This document shows positions 1-8,691 of a stretch of 64,000 nucleotides of DNA, in pieces. A model generated the notes under the pieces. It saw nothing but the letters and a program-made list of their open reading frames with translations. It was not told where the DNA came from and made no database searches. The stretch comes from an uncultured Actinobacillus sp. (GTDB taxonomy: Bacteria > Pseudomonadota > Gammaproteobacteria > Enterobacterales > Pasteurellaceae). Positions within the stretch are counted from its first letter, which is position 1. The number at the start of each line of letters is the position of its first letter. Position numbers and translations under genes: made by a program. Where the stretch lies: positions 1 through 64,000 of the forward strand of contig NZ_CAMEFX010000003.1 in NCBI RefSeq assembly GCF_945915845.1, given 5' to 3'.

Positions 1-626
1 TTTAGGGGTGTCTAGTACCAAAAACGCAATGAACTGGGCGAGTTATAAAGGAATGAAGTTTGACAATATAACCTTCAAAGCTGACACGGTTGGCACATCT
101 TGCTACGGGACAAGAAATCAGTAATGTTAGTGCTAGCAGTAGTAGCTTTGATGGCATTAAATTAGGAGGGATTCGTTTAGATCTTGATGTGATTTGTGGC
201 GTTAATAACTCTAGATGTAAGACTAATGAAAATGGTGACTTAACTACGGATATAAATGGTAATTATATATTTAAAGGTGATGATTCATATCAATCTTTAC
301 AAGCTGTTTTAGAAGCACCAGCATTCGCATCAAAATTATATGGAACAACAGGAGGACAGCAAGGATTAGGTGGGTTATTTTCTGGCGATCCATATCAAGT
401 AGGTTCGGTAAGAGATAAGATTGTCGAGTATTTTGCTGGTATCCATGATCGAAATGGACAGGCTCTTTTTTATGATTCTCAAGGAAACACCAAAAGAAAT
501 AGAACAGAACATGAAATTGCTGTTACGGATACCGTAGCTGCGGTTGCAGTTGCTTATGTTGCTCCAGTTGTTATGTTCCAAGCCTTACCAATCGAAACTC
601 TGAAGATGATTTTTGGAAATCGTTAG
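1..626 (+). pseudogene. 3' end of a haemagglutinin/CdiA-like exoprotein gene, frameshifted
   Basis: The gene enters from the left edge in frame 2, reading ...NWASYKGMKFDNITFKADTVGTS, and that frame stops at about 122. The frame starting with TTG at 90 continues the same protein (ATGQEISNVSAS...) to the stop at 624-626. One extra T near 100-101 explains the switch, so a single-base frameshift breaks the gene, or is a sequencing error. The distal part has a Gly-rich stretch, a segment HDRNGQALFYDSQGNTKR and a hydrophobic Ala/Val-rich end. Tails of this kind occur at the C-terminus of two-partner-secretion haemagglutinins and contact-dependent toxins; the family call is from recollection of such tails. 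No start or signal region lies in the window. The following gene is a small lipoprotein, as expected for an immunity partner. Confidence 0.55.
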
Positions 627-634
627 GAGCAAAT

Positions 635-1015
635 ATGAAACTATTTGTGTTAATCTCTATTTGTATTAGTTTGATTGCTGGATGCGTACATAGTGAGTTT
701 GGATGGCGACCAATAATGCCTTATGGTGGACCATATATAGAAGAATATTCACATATTGCTAAATATCAATATTCCAAAACGATTAATCATACCGATACCC
801 AAAAACGCTGGTCTGCAGCTGTTAGTTGTGGAGCAACGTATGGGGATTCATCTTTAAATAGCGTCCTGAAAGATAAAAATGAGCCTTATAATTCCAATTC
901 ATTCAAAGTTTTTAGAGCATGCATGAAGAAATATGGTTATATATATTTAGGTGATGGTAATGTGTGTGGATTAAAATACCCAAAGAAATTCGATAAAAGT
1001 TTATGCAATGAATAA
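635..1015 (+). CDS. Small Cys-rich lipoprotein, candidate immunity protein
   Basis: 126 aa. It starts 8 bases after the preceding toxin-like fragment with a ribosome binding site GGAGC. Residues 1-17 form a lipoprotein signal with lipobox LIAGC, so the mature protein should be a lipid-anchored envelope protein. The rest is polar, with Cys residues in SCG, ACM and VCG contexts near the C-terminus. It resembles the lipoprotein at 1235: both have an H/YI-x-x-(F/Y)QY segment, SCG, C(M/L)K and GYI near the end, so the two are diverged paralogues. Each lies behind a haemagglutinin tail fragment, which suggests an immunity role. That role is inferred from position only; no function is known to me. 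Confidence 0.6.
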   Translation: MKLFVLISICISLIAGCVHSEFGWRPIMPYGGPYIEEYSHIAKYQYSKTINHTDTQKRWSAAVSCGATYGDSSLNSVLKDKNEPYNSNSFKVFRACMKKYGYIYLGDGNVCGLKYPKKFDKSLCNE

Positions 1016-1029
1016 TAGTAGTTTTATTT

Positions 1030-1224
1030 TTGCATAGTCATGATTTTATTGGTGGGCAATTACCATTCTTCTATGACTCAGATGGTAATACTAGACGAGG
1101 TAAAGGTGCTGTCGCTAGCACAGGAGCTGAAGTAACAACTATTTTGGCTATACCATTAGCAACGCCATTTGCTGGGGCTGAATTACTAAGCCCTGAGTTA
1201 TTTGAATTTATTTTAAGCCATTAA
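1030..1224 (+). pseudogene. Orphan C-terminal tip of a haemagglutinin/CdiA-type protein
   Basis: 64 aa readable from a TTG. It has HDFIGGQLPFFYDSDGNTRR followed by a hydrophobic Ala/Leu/Pro-rich tail ending in ELLSPELFEF. The layout matches the end of the fragment at 90-626 (HD...FYDSxGNTxR, then a hydrophobic tail). No ATG, signal peptide or secretion domain is present, so this is a displaced tail module and not a stand-alone gene. It lies between two lipoprotein genes with a 10-base gap to the second. Orphan toxin-tail/immunity pairs of this sort accumulate downstream of CDI loci by recombination. Confidence 0.5.
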
Positions 1225-1234
1225 GGAGAGTTAT

Positions 1235-1651
1235 ATGAAATATATAATTGTGGGCTTATTAATAACTTTGCTGACAGGATGTGGCTGTTTTTCAGTAGTA
1301 TCGTGTGTAACAAAAGATGATTTTTCCGATATGTCATATATTCAAGCATTTCAATATAAAAATACGGTAGGAAGAACCGATAAGTTTCTACGTAAGGAGG
1401 CTTTTTATAGTTGTGGAATTAGCAGAGAGGTGGATTTAGATAATCCTCATTGGCATATAGTTATTCAAATAAAGGGGAAAAGATTATCAAAACAGCAATG
1501 TTATGATAAATATCATTGGGTAGTCGATTCTTGCGAAGACTTAGAAGATAAAAAATTAAAAATGGAAAAATTAGAAACTTGTTTAAAATCTAAAGGTTAC
1601 ATTGAAATGAATTGCGGAACCAAAGCTAAACCAACGGGATATTGTAATTAG
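1235..1651 (+). CDS. Small Cys-rich lipoprotein, paralogue of the 635-1015 gene
   Basis: 138 aa with a strong ribosome binding site (AAGGAGAG). The N-terminal signal ends in lipobox LLTGC, predicting a lipid-anchored envelope protein. The region YIQAFQYKNTVGRTDK resembles the matching part of the upstream lipoprotein, and both end in a Cys-rich segment. It follows the orphan tail at 1030-1224 directly, making the second tail + lipoprotein cassette. An immunity role against the adjacent tail is plausible but unproven. Confidence 0.6.
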   Translation: MKYIIVGLLITLLTGCGCFSVVSCVTKDDFSDMSYIQAFQYKNTVGRTDKFLRKEAFYSCGISREVDLDNPHWHIVIQIKGKRLSKQQCYDKYHWVVDSCEDLEDKKLKMEKLETCLKSKGYIEMNCGTKAKPTGYCN

Positions 1652-1763
1652 AAATCAATGGTTAAGTTCAGACTATATGTTTAACGCCCTGCGCCACGAC
1701 CATAACTATGTCCCAAAACGCTTAGGTGACGGTTTTTATGAACAACGCTTATCAGCCGGATAA
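1650..1763 (+). pseudogene. Haemagglutinin remnant (SSDYMF...GDGFYEQR motif)
   Basis: In the frame opening at 1650 the DNA reads NQWLSSDYMFNALRHD, then NYVPKRLGDGFYEQRLSAG, then a stop at 1761. The pattern SSDY...KRLGDGFYEQRL is one I associate with large filamentous haemagglutinins. No start exists and the frame closes after 37 residues, so it is debris of a longer gene. It shows that the whole 1-1763 stretch derives from one or more haemagglutinin genes. Confidence 0.5.
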
Positions 1764-1789
1764 TCGAGCCTCTTCCACAATTTAAATAA

Positions 1790-1816
1790 TTAGGGCGGAT
1801 TTAATCTCCGCCCTAA
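1790..1816. terminator. Hairpin between convergent genes
   Basis: Perfect 10-bp arms TTAGGGCGGA / TCCGCCCTAA with a 7-base loop. It lies between the rightward haemagglutinin debris and the leftward abgA-like gene. There is little poly-T on either side, so strength is uncertain. Confidence 0.6.
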
Positions 1817-1837
1817 CTTATCATGAACATTGAATTT

Positions 1838-3103
1838 TTAACTCAAACGCTGTAATAATTGCGTATAAATATTCACGCCTGTCAGCAGTTGGTTTTCATC
1901 AATATCAAATTCGGCTTCATGATGCCCTGCTGTTCTGTCTGCGCCTAAAATAAAGTAAATGGCTTTGCCGCCATGATCTTGTACGCGGCGACCAAGAATC
2001 GTGGCATCTTCACTCGCGTTAAAGGCGTATGTCGGCTGAACCTGTTTAATTTGTGGTTGTGCTGTCGCAATTTCTTCAATTAATTGAACCAATTCCGGGT
2101 CATTAATCATATCCACGGCCTCGCCCATAATTTCTGTTTCGTATTCCACATCAAAACTAACAGCGATACCTTTAGCTATTTGCATCACTTGATCAACCAT
2201 ATATTGATTAATCGCTTTATTTTCACCTCGCACTTCTAACTGAATAGTGGCTTGAGTAGGGATCACATTGCGCCCTTCCCCCGCTTTTAATACCCCCACA
2301 TTAATGCGTGTCATACCTTCCCCATGACGAGATATGCCGTGTAGTTGTGTCACCGCATGAGCCGCGGCTAATAAAGCATTTCGTCCTAACTGCGGTGCAG
2401 CGCCTGCATGAGCAGGTTTACCTTTATACCGAATATCAATTTTAGTGGTTGAGAGAAAATTTTGCAGATTGGATATAACTGTCCCTGACATGGCACAAAA
2501 ACTGATATGAGAGCTAGCAAAATAATCGACATCATCCACGATTCCACTTGCCGCAATAGCTGCTGCACCACGTACCCCTTCTTCTGCAGGTTGGAAAATA
2601 ATTTTTACTTTCCCTGTTAATTTCTCTTTATTCCGGGCAATCCAAAGTGCGGTTCCCAAACCAATCGTAATATGCGTATCATGCCCACAGGCATGCATAA
2701 ATCCCTCATTGATTGAGCTAAAACCAAACTTATTAGGAATATGATTAGGGTCTTTGGTTTCAGTCACATTAACACAATCAATATCGAAACGTAATGCAAT
2801 GGTTTTTCCGGGTTTACCTGAATCAAAAATTGCCACACATCCTGTGTAGCCGTCCATTTTGTCTAACCACTTATCTTTCGCGCCATAGGCTTTGGCATTG
2901 GCTAACCCATTTTCCACTACCACAATTTGACGACCCCGAACAAACTCTTCGTTGATGATTTGTTTTCCCATTAGGATATCAAAACCCATTTCTTCAAGAT
3001 AATCAGCAATACGGCTAGTTGTCCAAAATTCTGCCCAACCGATTTCGGGAAAACGATGAAACTCTCTTCGCCAATTGATTAGTTTTTCCAACGTAATACT
3101 CAT
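1838..3103 (-). CDS. abgA: M20-family amidohydrolase, AbgA-like
   Basis: 421 aa from the ATG at 3103, which has an AAGGAG site 8 bases upstream; the frame could extend to 3130 but that start has no such signal. Metal-dependent M20 amidohydrolase related to AbgA, the A subunit of p-aminobenzoyl-glutamate hydrolase. Visible motifs are MHACGHDTH (metal site), FQPAEEG (catalytic Glu) and AGHHEAEFD near the C-terminus, and length matches the family (about 435). No AbgB partner is in the window, so it may act alone on another N-acyl amino acid or small amide. It is the last gene of a probable pepE-transporter-abgA unit on the minus strand. The family is sure; the exact substrate is not. Confidence 0.8.
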   Translation of the reverse strand: MSITLEKLINWRREFHRFPEIGWAEFWTTSRIADYLEEMGFDILMGKQIINEEFVRGRQIVVVENGLANAKAYGAKDKWLDKMDGYTGCVAIFDSGKPGKTIALRFDIDCVNVTETKDPNHIPNKFGFSSINEGFMHACGHDTHITIGLGTALWIARNKEKLTGKVKIIFQPAEEGVRGAAAIAASGIVDDVDYFASSHISFCAMSGTVISNLQNFLSTTKIDIRYKGKPAHAGAAPQLGRNALLAAAHAVTQLHGISRHGEGMTRINVGVLKAGEGRNVIPTQATIQLEVRGENKAINQYMVDQVMQIAKGIAVSFDVEYETEIMGEAVDMINDPELVQLIEEIATAQPQIKQVQPTYAFNASEDATILGRRVQDHGGKAIYFILGADRTAGHHEAEFDIDENQLLTGVNIYTQLLQRLS

Positions 3104-3148
3104 TACAAACTCCTTGTAAAAAGACCGCACTTTGGCGGTCTTATTGAA

Positions 3149-4441
3149 TTACAACATAAATAACGCGAGGTATAACACCGCTAAAATCATACCTGGTGCG
3201 GTACGTTTTACCATTTCAATCGGATTAACCATAGCTAATCCTGCGCAAACAATCGTTACGCCGGCAATCGGTGAAGCTGTTCGTCCGATTGCCCCTGCTA
3301 TCGCTGCGCCCATACCTAAATTTACATGGGTATAGCCCAATTCAACAGCATGAGGGGTGACGGCTGAGTTAAAGGCAATCGCGGCAGCATCACCAGATCC
3401 AGTAATGACCCCCATTAAGAATGGACCAATGGTTGCCCCCCAACGAACAAATTCATTGGAATGTTTTAAGAAATCAATGGCAGAATCAATGGCTCCCGTT
3501 GATTTCAAGCCGGCTACAAATACACTGGCGGCAACAATAATTCCTAACACGTTCGCATAAGAATTCCCCATTCCATTGAAAAATTCTTCTGTAATTTTTA
3601 CGGGTGAAATGCGAGTAACTAAAATACCGTAAATTGCCCCGATCAGCATGGCTTGTGGCACGCCCATTTTTGTCCATTCTAATCCTGGAGTTTGCTGCAA
3701 TGATGTGCCACCGATAACCAAAATAATCAATGGGACTAAAGGTGCAAAGGCATATAACACATTTACTTTATGGAAAGTATTTTCAGAGGATTTATTTTCT
3801 GCCAAATAAACCTCACGATGTTCTTGACCATAGTCTTTAAAGGCTAATGCCAATAAGGTTAACACAACTGCACCAATGGCTCCTGCAATGGTGGTATAAG
3901 GTGCATGGGATAAGTTAACTTCGGTAATGGTCAACCCTGACATTTCACTAATCATAGCAGAATGAGAAGAACCAGGACTCATCATTGAACCAAAGGTACC
4001 GGCTAAAATAGCAGCCCCTGCCATAGCTGGGCGAACGCCTGAGCTTTTTAAGACAGGTATTAAGGTTGCGCCTACCGCTGCAGCACAGCCGGCAGCGGAT
4101 GGAATAGCGATGTTAATAAAAAATGTAATAATGGTGGCGATAGGAATGAGAAAAAATTTTAAGCCACTTAAAGGTTTCGTCAGTAAATGCACTAGATGGG
4201 TATCACATTGCGTATATTTCATCACATAAGCAAACCCCATACTTGAACAGATTGCCATAATCAAGCCACCCGATGTCATGCTTTTGGCAAAGGCATCTAA
4301 TGCGGCCATCGGATTTAGAGTTAAAATCGCCATGGATAAACCCACAGCAATTAATACTGTTCGTGTTTCATACTTTTTAATCAGTAAATAAATCGTGACT
4401 AAGATCCCTAAAATGGCAATGATTGATTTAAATTCAGCCAT
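3149..4441 (-). CDS. DcuC/YfcC-superfamily anion or amino-acid permease
   Basis: 430 aa and almost entirely hydrophobic, with about a dozen membrane segments. It has a strong AGGAGGG ribosome binding site. Conserved stretches such as IPSAAGCAAAVGATLIP and GTFGSMMSPGSSHSAM match the DcuC family of C4-dicarboxylate and related anion transporters. Ten bases separate it from pepE upstream and 45 from the abgA-like gene downstream, so the three are probably co-transcribed. With a dipeptidase and an amidohydrolase as neighbours the cargo may be an amino-acid conjugate or dipeptide rather than a plain dicarboxylate; this is inference. Confidence 0.7.
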   Translation of the reverse strand: MAEFKSIIAILGILVTIYLLIKKYETRTVLIAVGLSMAILTLNPMAALDAFAKSMTSGGLIMAICSSMGFAYVMKYTQCDTHLVHLLTKPLSGLKFFLIPIATIITFFINIAIPSAAGCAAAVGATLIPVLKSSGVRPAMAGAAILAGTFGSMMSPGSSHSAMISEMSGLTITEVNLSHAPYTTIAGAIGAVVLTLLALAFKDYGQEHREVYLAENKSSENTFHKVNVLYAFAPLVPLIILVIGGTSLQQTPGLEWTKMGVPQAMLIGAIYGILVTRISPVKITEEFFNGMGNSYANVLGIIVAASVFVAGLKSTGAIDSAIDFLKHSNEFVRWGATIGPFLMGVITGSGDAAAIAFNSAVTPHAVELGYTHVNLGMGAAIAGAIGRTASPIAGVTIVCAGLAMVNPIEMVKRTAPGMILAVLYLALFML

Positions 4442-4450
4442 GGTTCCCTC

Positions 4451-5155
4451 CTAATAATTCAATATTGTACCTGCTTCGTGTTGAGTACATATCATCGCTT
4501 TCTCAAAAACTAAAATAGGTGATTGACCTAACACCGTTAGCTGATTGTTTTCAATATGCAAAGCTGTCCCTTCCGGTAAGGCATAAACAAGTGCGGTTGG
4601 ATTGGCAATTAAAAATTCAGCCAAACGTTCTTCACGACTTTCACCGTTATGCCCTTGCATTTTACCCGAGATAAAATGAGGGTTGATTTGATAAGGAAAT
4701 AGCTTTAATGCATCGAAAGATGGTGGATAAACAATCGGCATATCGTTAGTCGTCATGATTGATGCACTTGCCACATTCGCTCCTGCGCTCCAGCCAAAAT
4801 AAGGCATTCCCGCATTCACTTTTTCTCGGATACATTCTATCAAATGATTTTCGTACATTTGTTTTAACAAGCAAAAAGTATTGCCACCACCAACGGCAAC
4901 AACATCCGCTTGTTCAAGGATATCCGTATGTTTCTTCCCACGATGAACAGAAACAATCTCCACATTTAACTCTGCTAATGCGGCTTGAACTTTCCGTTCA
5001 TATTCATCAAAAGATTGACGAACGCCTGCATAGGGAACAAATGCGACTTTTTTGTTTTGATAATCTGCTAGAAAGGTTTTGAGCCAAGGAATGGTATGCA
5101 CTAAATAGCCTGTATCTTTATATTTTGAACCGCTCATCAGTAACATTTTTTTCAT
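4451..5155 (-). CDS. pepE: Peptidase E (alpha-aspartyl dipeptidase)
   Basis: 234 aa, the usual length of PepE (family S51), which cleaves N-terminal Asp-Xaa dipeptides in the cytoplasm. [10 protein letters not shown] carries the nucleophilic Ser in a nucleophile elbow. The N-terminal segment [17 protein letters not shown] and VAFVPYAG are also family-like. The ATG is preceded by TTGGAGAA. It is the first gene of the minus-strand unit and has the CRP-like site at 5245-5260 upstream. PepE is CRP/FNR-regulated in enteric bacteria, which fits. Confidence 0.88.
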   Translation of the reverse strand: MKKMLLMSGSKYKDTGYLVHTIPWLKTFLADYQNKKVAFVPYAGVRQSFDEYERKVQAALAELNVEIVSVHRGKKHTDILEQADVVAVGGGNTFCLLKQMYENHLIECIREKVNAGMPYFGWSAGANVASASIMTTNDMPIVYPPSFDALKLFPYQINPHFISGKMQGHNGESREERLAEFLIANPTALVYALPEGTALHIENNQLTVLGQSPILVFEKAMICTQHEAGTILNY

Positions 5156-5244
5156 CGGTTATTCTCCAAAGTTTTCCATAACACGAAAGTATTATGTAAC
5201 TAAACGAAGAAAGATCGAGTAATTTTTGTGAAATATTTGCGTTT

Positions 5245-5260
5245 TGTGATCCCAGTCACG
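5245..5260 (-). promoter_or_regulatory. CRP-binding site upstream of pepE
   Basis: TGTGATCCCAGTCACG matches TGTGA-N6-TCACA at 9 of 10 positions. Its centre is about 97 bases upstream of the pepE start. A TACATAAT stretch nearer the gene could be the -10. It suggests catabolite control of the peptide/amide unit. Confidence 0.65.
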
Positions 5261-5296
5261 TTATGACAAATAGGCTTTAAAAATGTCAATAAAAAA

Positions 5297-5314
5297 GGCT
5301 GGCAAATGCCAACC
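5297..5314 (-). terminator. Rho-independent terminator of the amidohydrolase gene
   Basis: On the minus strand GGTTGGCATTTGCCAGCC folds with one mismatch and is followed by TTTTTT. It lies 57 bases past the stop of the gene ending at 5371. Confidence 0.75.
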
Positions 5315-5370
5315 CTATTTACTAAATACTAAACCAAATAAAGTGCGGTGAAAATATGCAAGGTTTTGTC

Positions 5371-6360
5371 TTACACATCTAACCCCAATACTTTACGGCC
5401 GTTCACACTGGCGATATTCACCATTTCATCTAAATTCGGGAATCGACAACCTGCCGCCAATAAACTTAATTCTTGCCATAAGTCTCCTTCACAAAGTGGT
5501 ACCATGTAATCACAGATATTATCAGTTCCAAGCGCAACAGTAATACCTTCAGGGATCATTTCATCGGCCGGAGTTAACGCGTTATGGAACGGCATTAACT
5601 CTTCTTTACGGTTACTATCAATCCACGCCATTGGACAGGCGATCATCATCATTTTTGCCTTACGCATTTTTTCGTATAAGGCATAACGGTAGTCTTTTGA
5701 ATGCGCACCAATAGAAATACCATGAATTGCCACAACACGCCCTTCCATACCATGTTCAATGGTTTTATCGCAAAGTTGTTCTGTTTCTTTTTCTTTTGGT
5801 GTATTAAACTGGTCAACGTGAACATGACACATAATGCCTAAAGATTTGGCTTTATCTAACAAAATATCCATCGCTTCTAAACCACGACCATAATCGAGTT
5901 CATCGCGATACGGCAAACCACCAATGATATCCACCATTTCAGAACCAATATCAAACCATTTTTTTGCCGTCGGTTCGATAACGCCTTTTAAGGTTTGGTT
6001 GGCAAATTTTAGCGTAATATCATGTTTATAAACTTCACGAGCTTTATGTGCGGCAATAATAGCACGATCTTCACACACCGGATCAATATCTACAAATGTC
6101 CCAAATGCCGTTACCCCTTGCGAAATCATCAACTCAATGGCTTGGCAGAAACGCGCGTAATAGTCTTCTACCGTTGACGTACGTTTTACTTCATCCACCA
6201 AATCCCATTTTTGTTGCAAATTACTGTTGTGGTAAATGCTAATTTTTTCCGGGGTCATGGTAAAAGCGCGGTCGGCGTGTGCGTGCGCATTTACCCAACC
6301 ACCTTTTTTGATAATTTCGTCTCTGATATAAGTTTTAAAACTACGAACGTGATTCTTCAT
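5371..6360 (-). CDS. Amidohydrolase, cytosine-deaminase-like
   Basis: 329 aa metal-dependent hydrolase of the amidohydrolase superfamily. NAHAHADRAF near residue 24 supplies the paired His metal ligands. HVHVDQ around residue 190, HGIS and GTDNICD supply the third and fourth His and the catalytic Asp seen in cytosine-deaminase-like enzymes. It is shorter than E. coli CodA (about 427 aa), lacking the N-terminal beta-sandwich strands, so CodA function should not be assumed. It has its own ACGGAG site and terminator, so it is probably a single-gene unit. The substrate is unknown; a deaminase or amidase of a small heterocycle is likely. Confidence 0.7.
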   Translation of the reverse strand: MKNHVRSFKTYIRDEIIKKGGWVNAHAHADRAFTMTPEKISIYHNSNLQQKWDLVDEVKRTSTVEDYYARFCQAIELMISQGVTAFGTFVDIDPVCEDRAIIAAHKAREVYKHDITLKFANQTLKGVIEPTAKKWFDIGSEMVDIIGGLPYRDELDYGRGLEAMDILLDKAKSLGIMCHVHVDQFNTPKEKETEQLCDKTIEHGMEGRVVAIHGISIGAHSKDYRYALYEKMRKAKMMMIACPMAWIDSNRKEELMPFHNALTPADEMIPEGITVALGTDNICDYMVPLCEGDLWQELSLLAAGCRFPNLDEMVNIASVNGRKVLGLDV

Positions 6361-6551
6361 ATATTACTCCGTAAATGGTGAAATAGATGAGATTAGCGGA
6401 TAGACAGTGGGACTATGAAAAAAGAATTGATTTAGATCCAGCTTACGAAAGCGCGCCGAACCTGAAATGTTATAAAAAATTCACAGATTTTTCATTAATA
6501 ACATTGTCGTCTAGTCTCGGATACTGGGCGCGTAGTATAAACGCACACGCC

Positions 6552-8357
6552 TTATTTTTCAATAAAAGATCTACTTTGTTTAAACACATCTAAGAATAAA
6601 CCAAGTGGCGGGCGACTGGATGAAACCTTTTCGTAAGCGCGGTCAAATTTTTGATAATTTCCTTTTTTATCAATATGATATTGGGTACCGTCTGATGTAA
6701 TAATCGCAAACCAACGGTGATTCGCTGCCAACACCCAATCTCGAGTTTGGGTGAAATCAAATAAATTATCCCCTTGGCTATAATCAGAAGCAGGATTTTG
6801 TACCCAGAATAAATGATACATGAGGGCCGGTAAAATATCGGTATGGCTCGAAAGCTTATCATCAACCCCAATTCCTAATTCTTTCCATACAACAATCATC
6901 GGCACATGAAGTTCATCTGCACTAAAATTATTCACTACGTCTTTTTCATTCGTTTGGAATACATAGCCTTGTTCAGCGGTTATCACTACCGCAGTATTGG
7001 CTAATTGCCCATCTTGCGCAAGCATATCAAAAATGAAGCCGAGTTGATGATCCAGTCTCGCTAATTGTTCGTCATAGAAAGTTTGTTCATCGGCTAACGT
7101 AGTGGCTTTTTTTGCTCGAACAAGGCGACCTAAGTCTAAATTCAAATAGGCAAACCAAGGTTTTGATTTTTCACGTTGGGCATACCAATCTAGCCAATTT
7201 TTCACCGCACTTTCGTTATTAGGCACGGTTCGTTTAGCTTTCGGTAGCTTCATTGTGTGAAACAACGCTTGCTCAAAAATACTTTCTTTAAAGTTGGTTG
7301 CAGAAAACAAACCCAATTGGTAATCATCTTGTTTTAACTTCTCTATCAACACAGAAGGCGTTTTATGATTAAGTAAGCTATCTGTATAGTTCGCATTCAA
7401 ACCATAAAAAATCCCGGCTAAACCTGCATTATTTGTCGTACCCGTGCTGTAATGCTGAGTAAATTGCATACTATTTTGCGCAAACTGTTCCAACTTAGGC
7501 ATGTTTACCACAGCATCAGCACGTAAACCTGAAATAGTAATGATCAATAAATTTGCTTTATGTTCTGTTGGTGCCTGATAAGTTAACGTTTGTTTTGGAT
7601 AATCAATCGCAGGGGTATCAGGCCGCCCTTCATGATCCACACGATTTTCATACTCCGTTTTATCTAAAAAACCATGCTTTTCAAGGAAAGTGCGTGCCGT
7701 CATTGGATAGGACAAAGGAAAGTTCGATTTTTGCATGGTAATGGGACGATAAATATAAGCATCCGCCCAAGCATAAATAAGATGTGTTGCCACAAACAAA
7801 CAGGTTAATACAATCCCCACACCACGGAACCACTTCTGACGTTCGAGACTGCGCAAGCGATACCATGCCCAACGAGAAAAGAGCATCTGCATCAATAACA
7901 TCAAAGGCATTGGCGTAAAGAAAATCTGCCAATCTCTGGATAATTCCCCATTCTCAGGATTAACGAGTAAATTCCATACAACTGAAGATAAATGCAAATT
8001 AAACCGTGCAAAAACTTCCGTATCGACCAATAACAAGGTGGTAGAAATCGTCGCAATAATCACAGAAATACCGCGGAAGGTTCGCTCGTTCTTGATGATA
8101 AAACTGAGTGGAAATAAAACTAAAAGATACAGAGAAAAGCTGACAAAACTAAAATGCCCAAACAGACTAACAAAGAAATAAAGTTTACCAAATAGCGTAT
8201 CAGGCCAGTCAATAATAAAGGCATAACGCGAACCAATAAGAATTGCCCAAATAATATTAAAAAAAGCAAACCAATGCCCCCACGAAATCTTCATCGAAGT
8301 TTGTTCGCGGTATTGCATTCCAAAAGTTTGTTTGCCATTTTTAAACCAAAACATCAT
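6552..8357 (-). CDS. lapC: Inner-membrane PbgA/YejM (LapC), LPS-synthesis regulator
   Basis: 601 aa. The N-terminal part has five membrane helices (about residues 30-215) with the family signature SWGHWFAFFN and GSRYAFI. A periplasmic sulfatase-like domain follows (from about residue 260), with conserved PLSYPMTARTFLEKHG in the linker. The enteric homologue YejM/PbgA/LapC binds lipid A and the LapB-FtsH complex to control LpxC turnover; its active site is not a working sulfatase. Several in-frame ATGs occur in the first 22 codons and the true start may be MQYREQ. It lies 16 bases after yejL, the conserved pairing. Confidence 0.9.
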   Translation of the reverse strand: MMFWFKNGKQTFGMQYREQTSMKISWGHWFAFFNIIWAILIGSRYAFIIDWPDTLFGKLYFFVSLFGHFSFVSFSLYLLVLFPLSFIIKNERTFRGISVIIATISTTLLLVDTEVFARFNLHLSSVVWNLLVNPENGELSRDWQIFFTPMPLMLLMQMLFSRWAWYRLRSLERQKWFRGVGIVLTCLFVATHLIYAWADAYIYRPITMQKSNFPLSYPMTARTFLEKHGFLDKTEYENRVDHEGRPDTPAIDYPKQTLTYQAPTEHKANLLIITISGLRADAVVNMPKLEQFAQNSMQFTQHYSTGTTNNAGLAGIFYGLNANYTDSLLNHKTPSVLIEKLKQDDYQLGLFSATNFKESIFEQALFHTMKLPKAKRTVPNNESAVKNWLDWYAQREKSKPWFAYLNLDLGRLVRAKKATTLADEQTFYDEQLARLDHQLGFIFDMLAQDGQLANTAVVITAEQGYVFQTNEKDVVNNFSADELHVPMIVVWKELGIGVDDKLSSHTDILPALMYHLFWVQNPASDYSQGDNLFDFTQTRDWVLAANHRWFAIITSDGTQYHIDKKGNYQKFDRAYEKVSSSRPPLGLFLDVFKQSRSFIEK

Positions 8358-8373
8358 TCAGCTCGCTTAAATT

Positions 8374-8586
8374 TTATTTTACCGAATTCATTAAAGCATC
8401 AGAAAAAGCTTGTGCCAAGGCTTGCTGTTGATTTTTTCCCACACTTGAGGTTAATAAATTAGTCACCATATTGCCCAAAACCACCAAGGATAAATCCACA
8501 GGTGCTTGATGTTTTTCTAAAACCGCAATCATATCGCTTAAAATTGCATCTACTTGTTTATCTTGAAATTTTGAATTTGTTGCCAT
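8374..8586 (-). CDS. yejL: YejL family protein (DUF1414)
   Basis: 70 aa small cytoplasmic protein. VLEKHQAPVDLSLVVLGNMVTNLL is the conserved core of the YejL family and is nearly identical to my recollection of the enteric protein. The function is not established. It precedes lapC in one unit and diverges from yejK, the same yejK/yejL/yejM neighbourhood as in enterics. Divergent transcription would start in 8587-8691, which also holds an uptake signal. Confidence 0.9.
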   Translation of the reverse strand: MATNSKFQDKQVDAILSDMIAVLEKHQAPVDLSLVVLGNMVTNLLTSSVGKNQQQALAQAFSDALMNSVK

Positions 8587-8691
8587 TTTTTACAGCCCGT
8601 TAAGATTAATTTCGCGATCCTACCACATTTTATCTAAAAGTGCGGTTATAATGACGCAGATTTTTTCAAATTTATTTATTCGGACAAAAAA

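Noticed and set aside
4759..5082. 107-codon plus-strand frame inside pepE
   Set aside because: It is a shadow of the pepE codons with no ribosome binding site or domain.
6387..6593. 68-codon frame between the amidohydrolase gene and lapC
   Set aside because: Low-complexity sequence, no ribosome binding site, and it runs into the antisense of lapC; the 191-base gap shows nothing else I can name.
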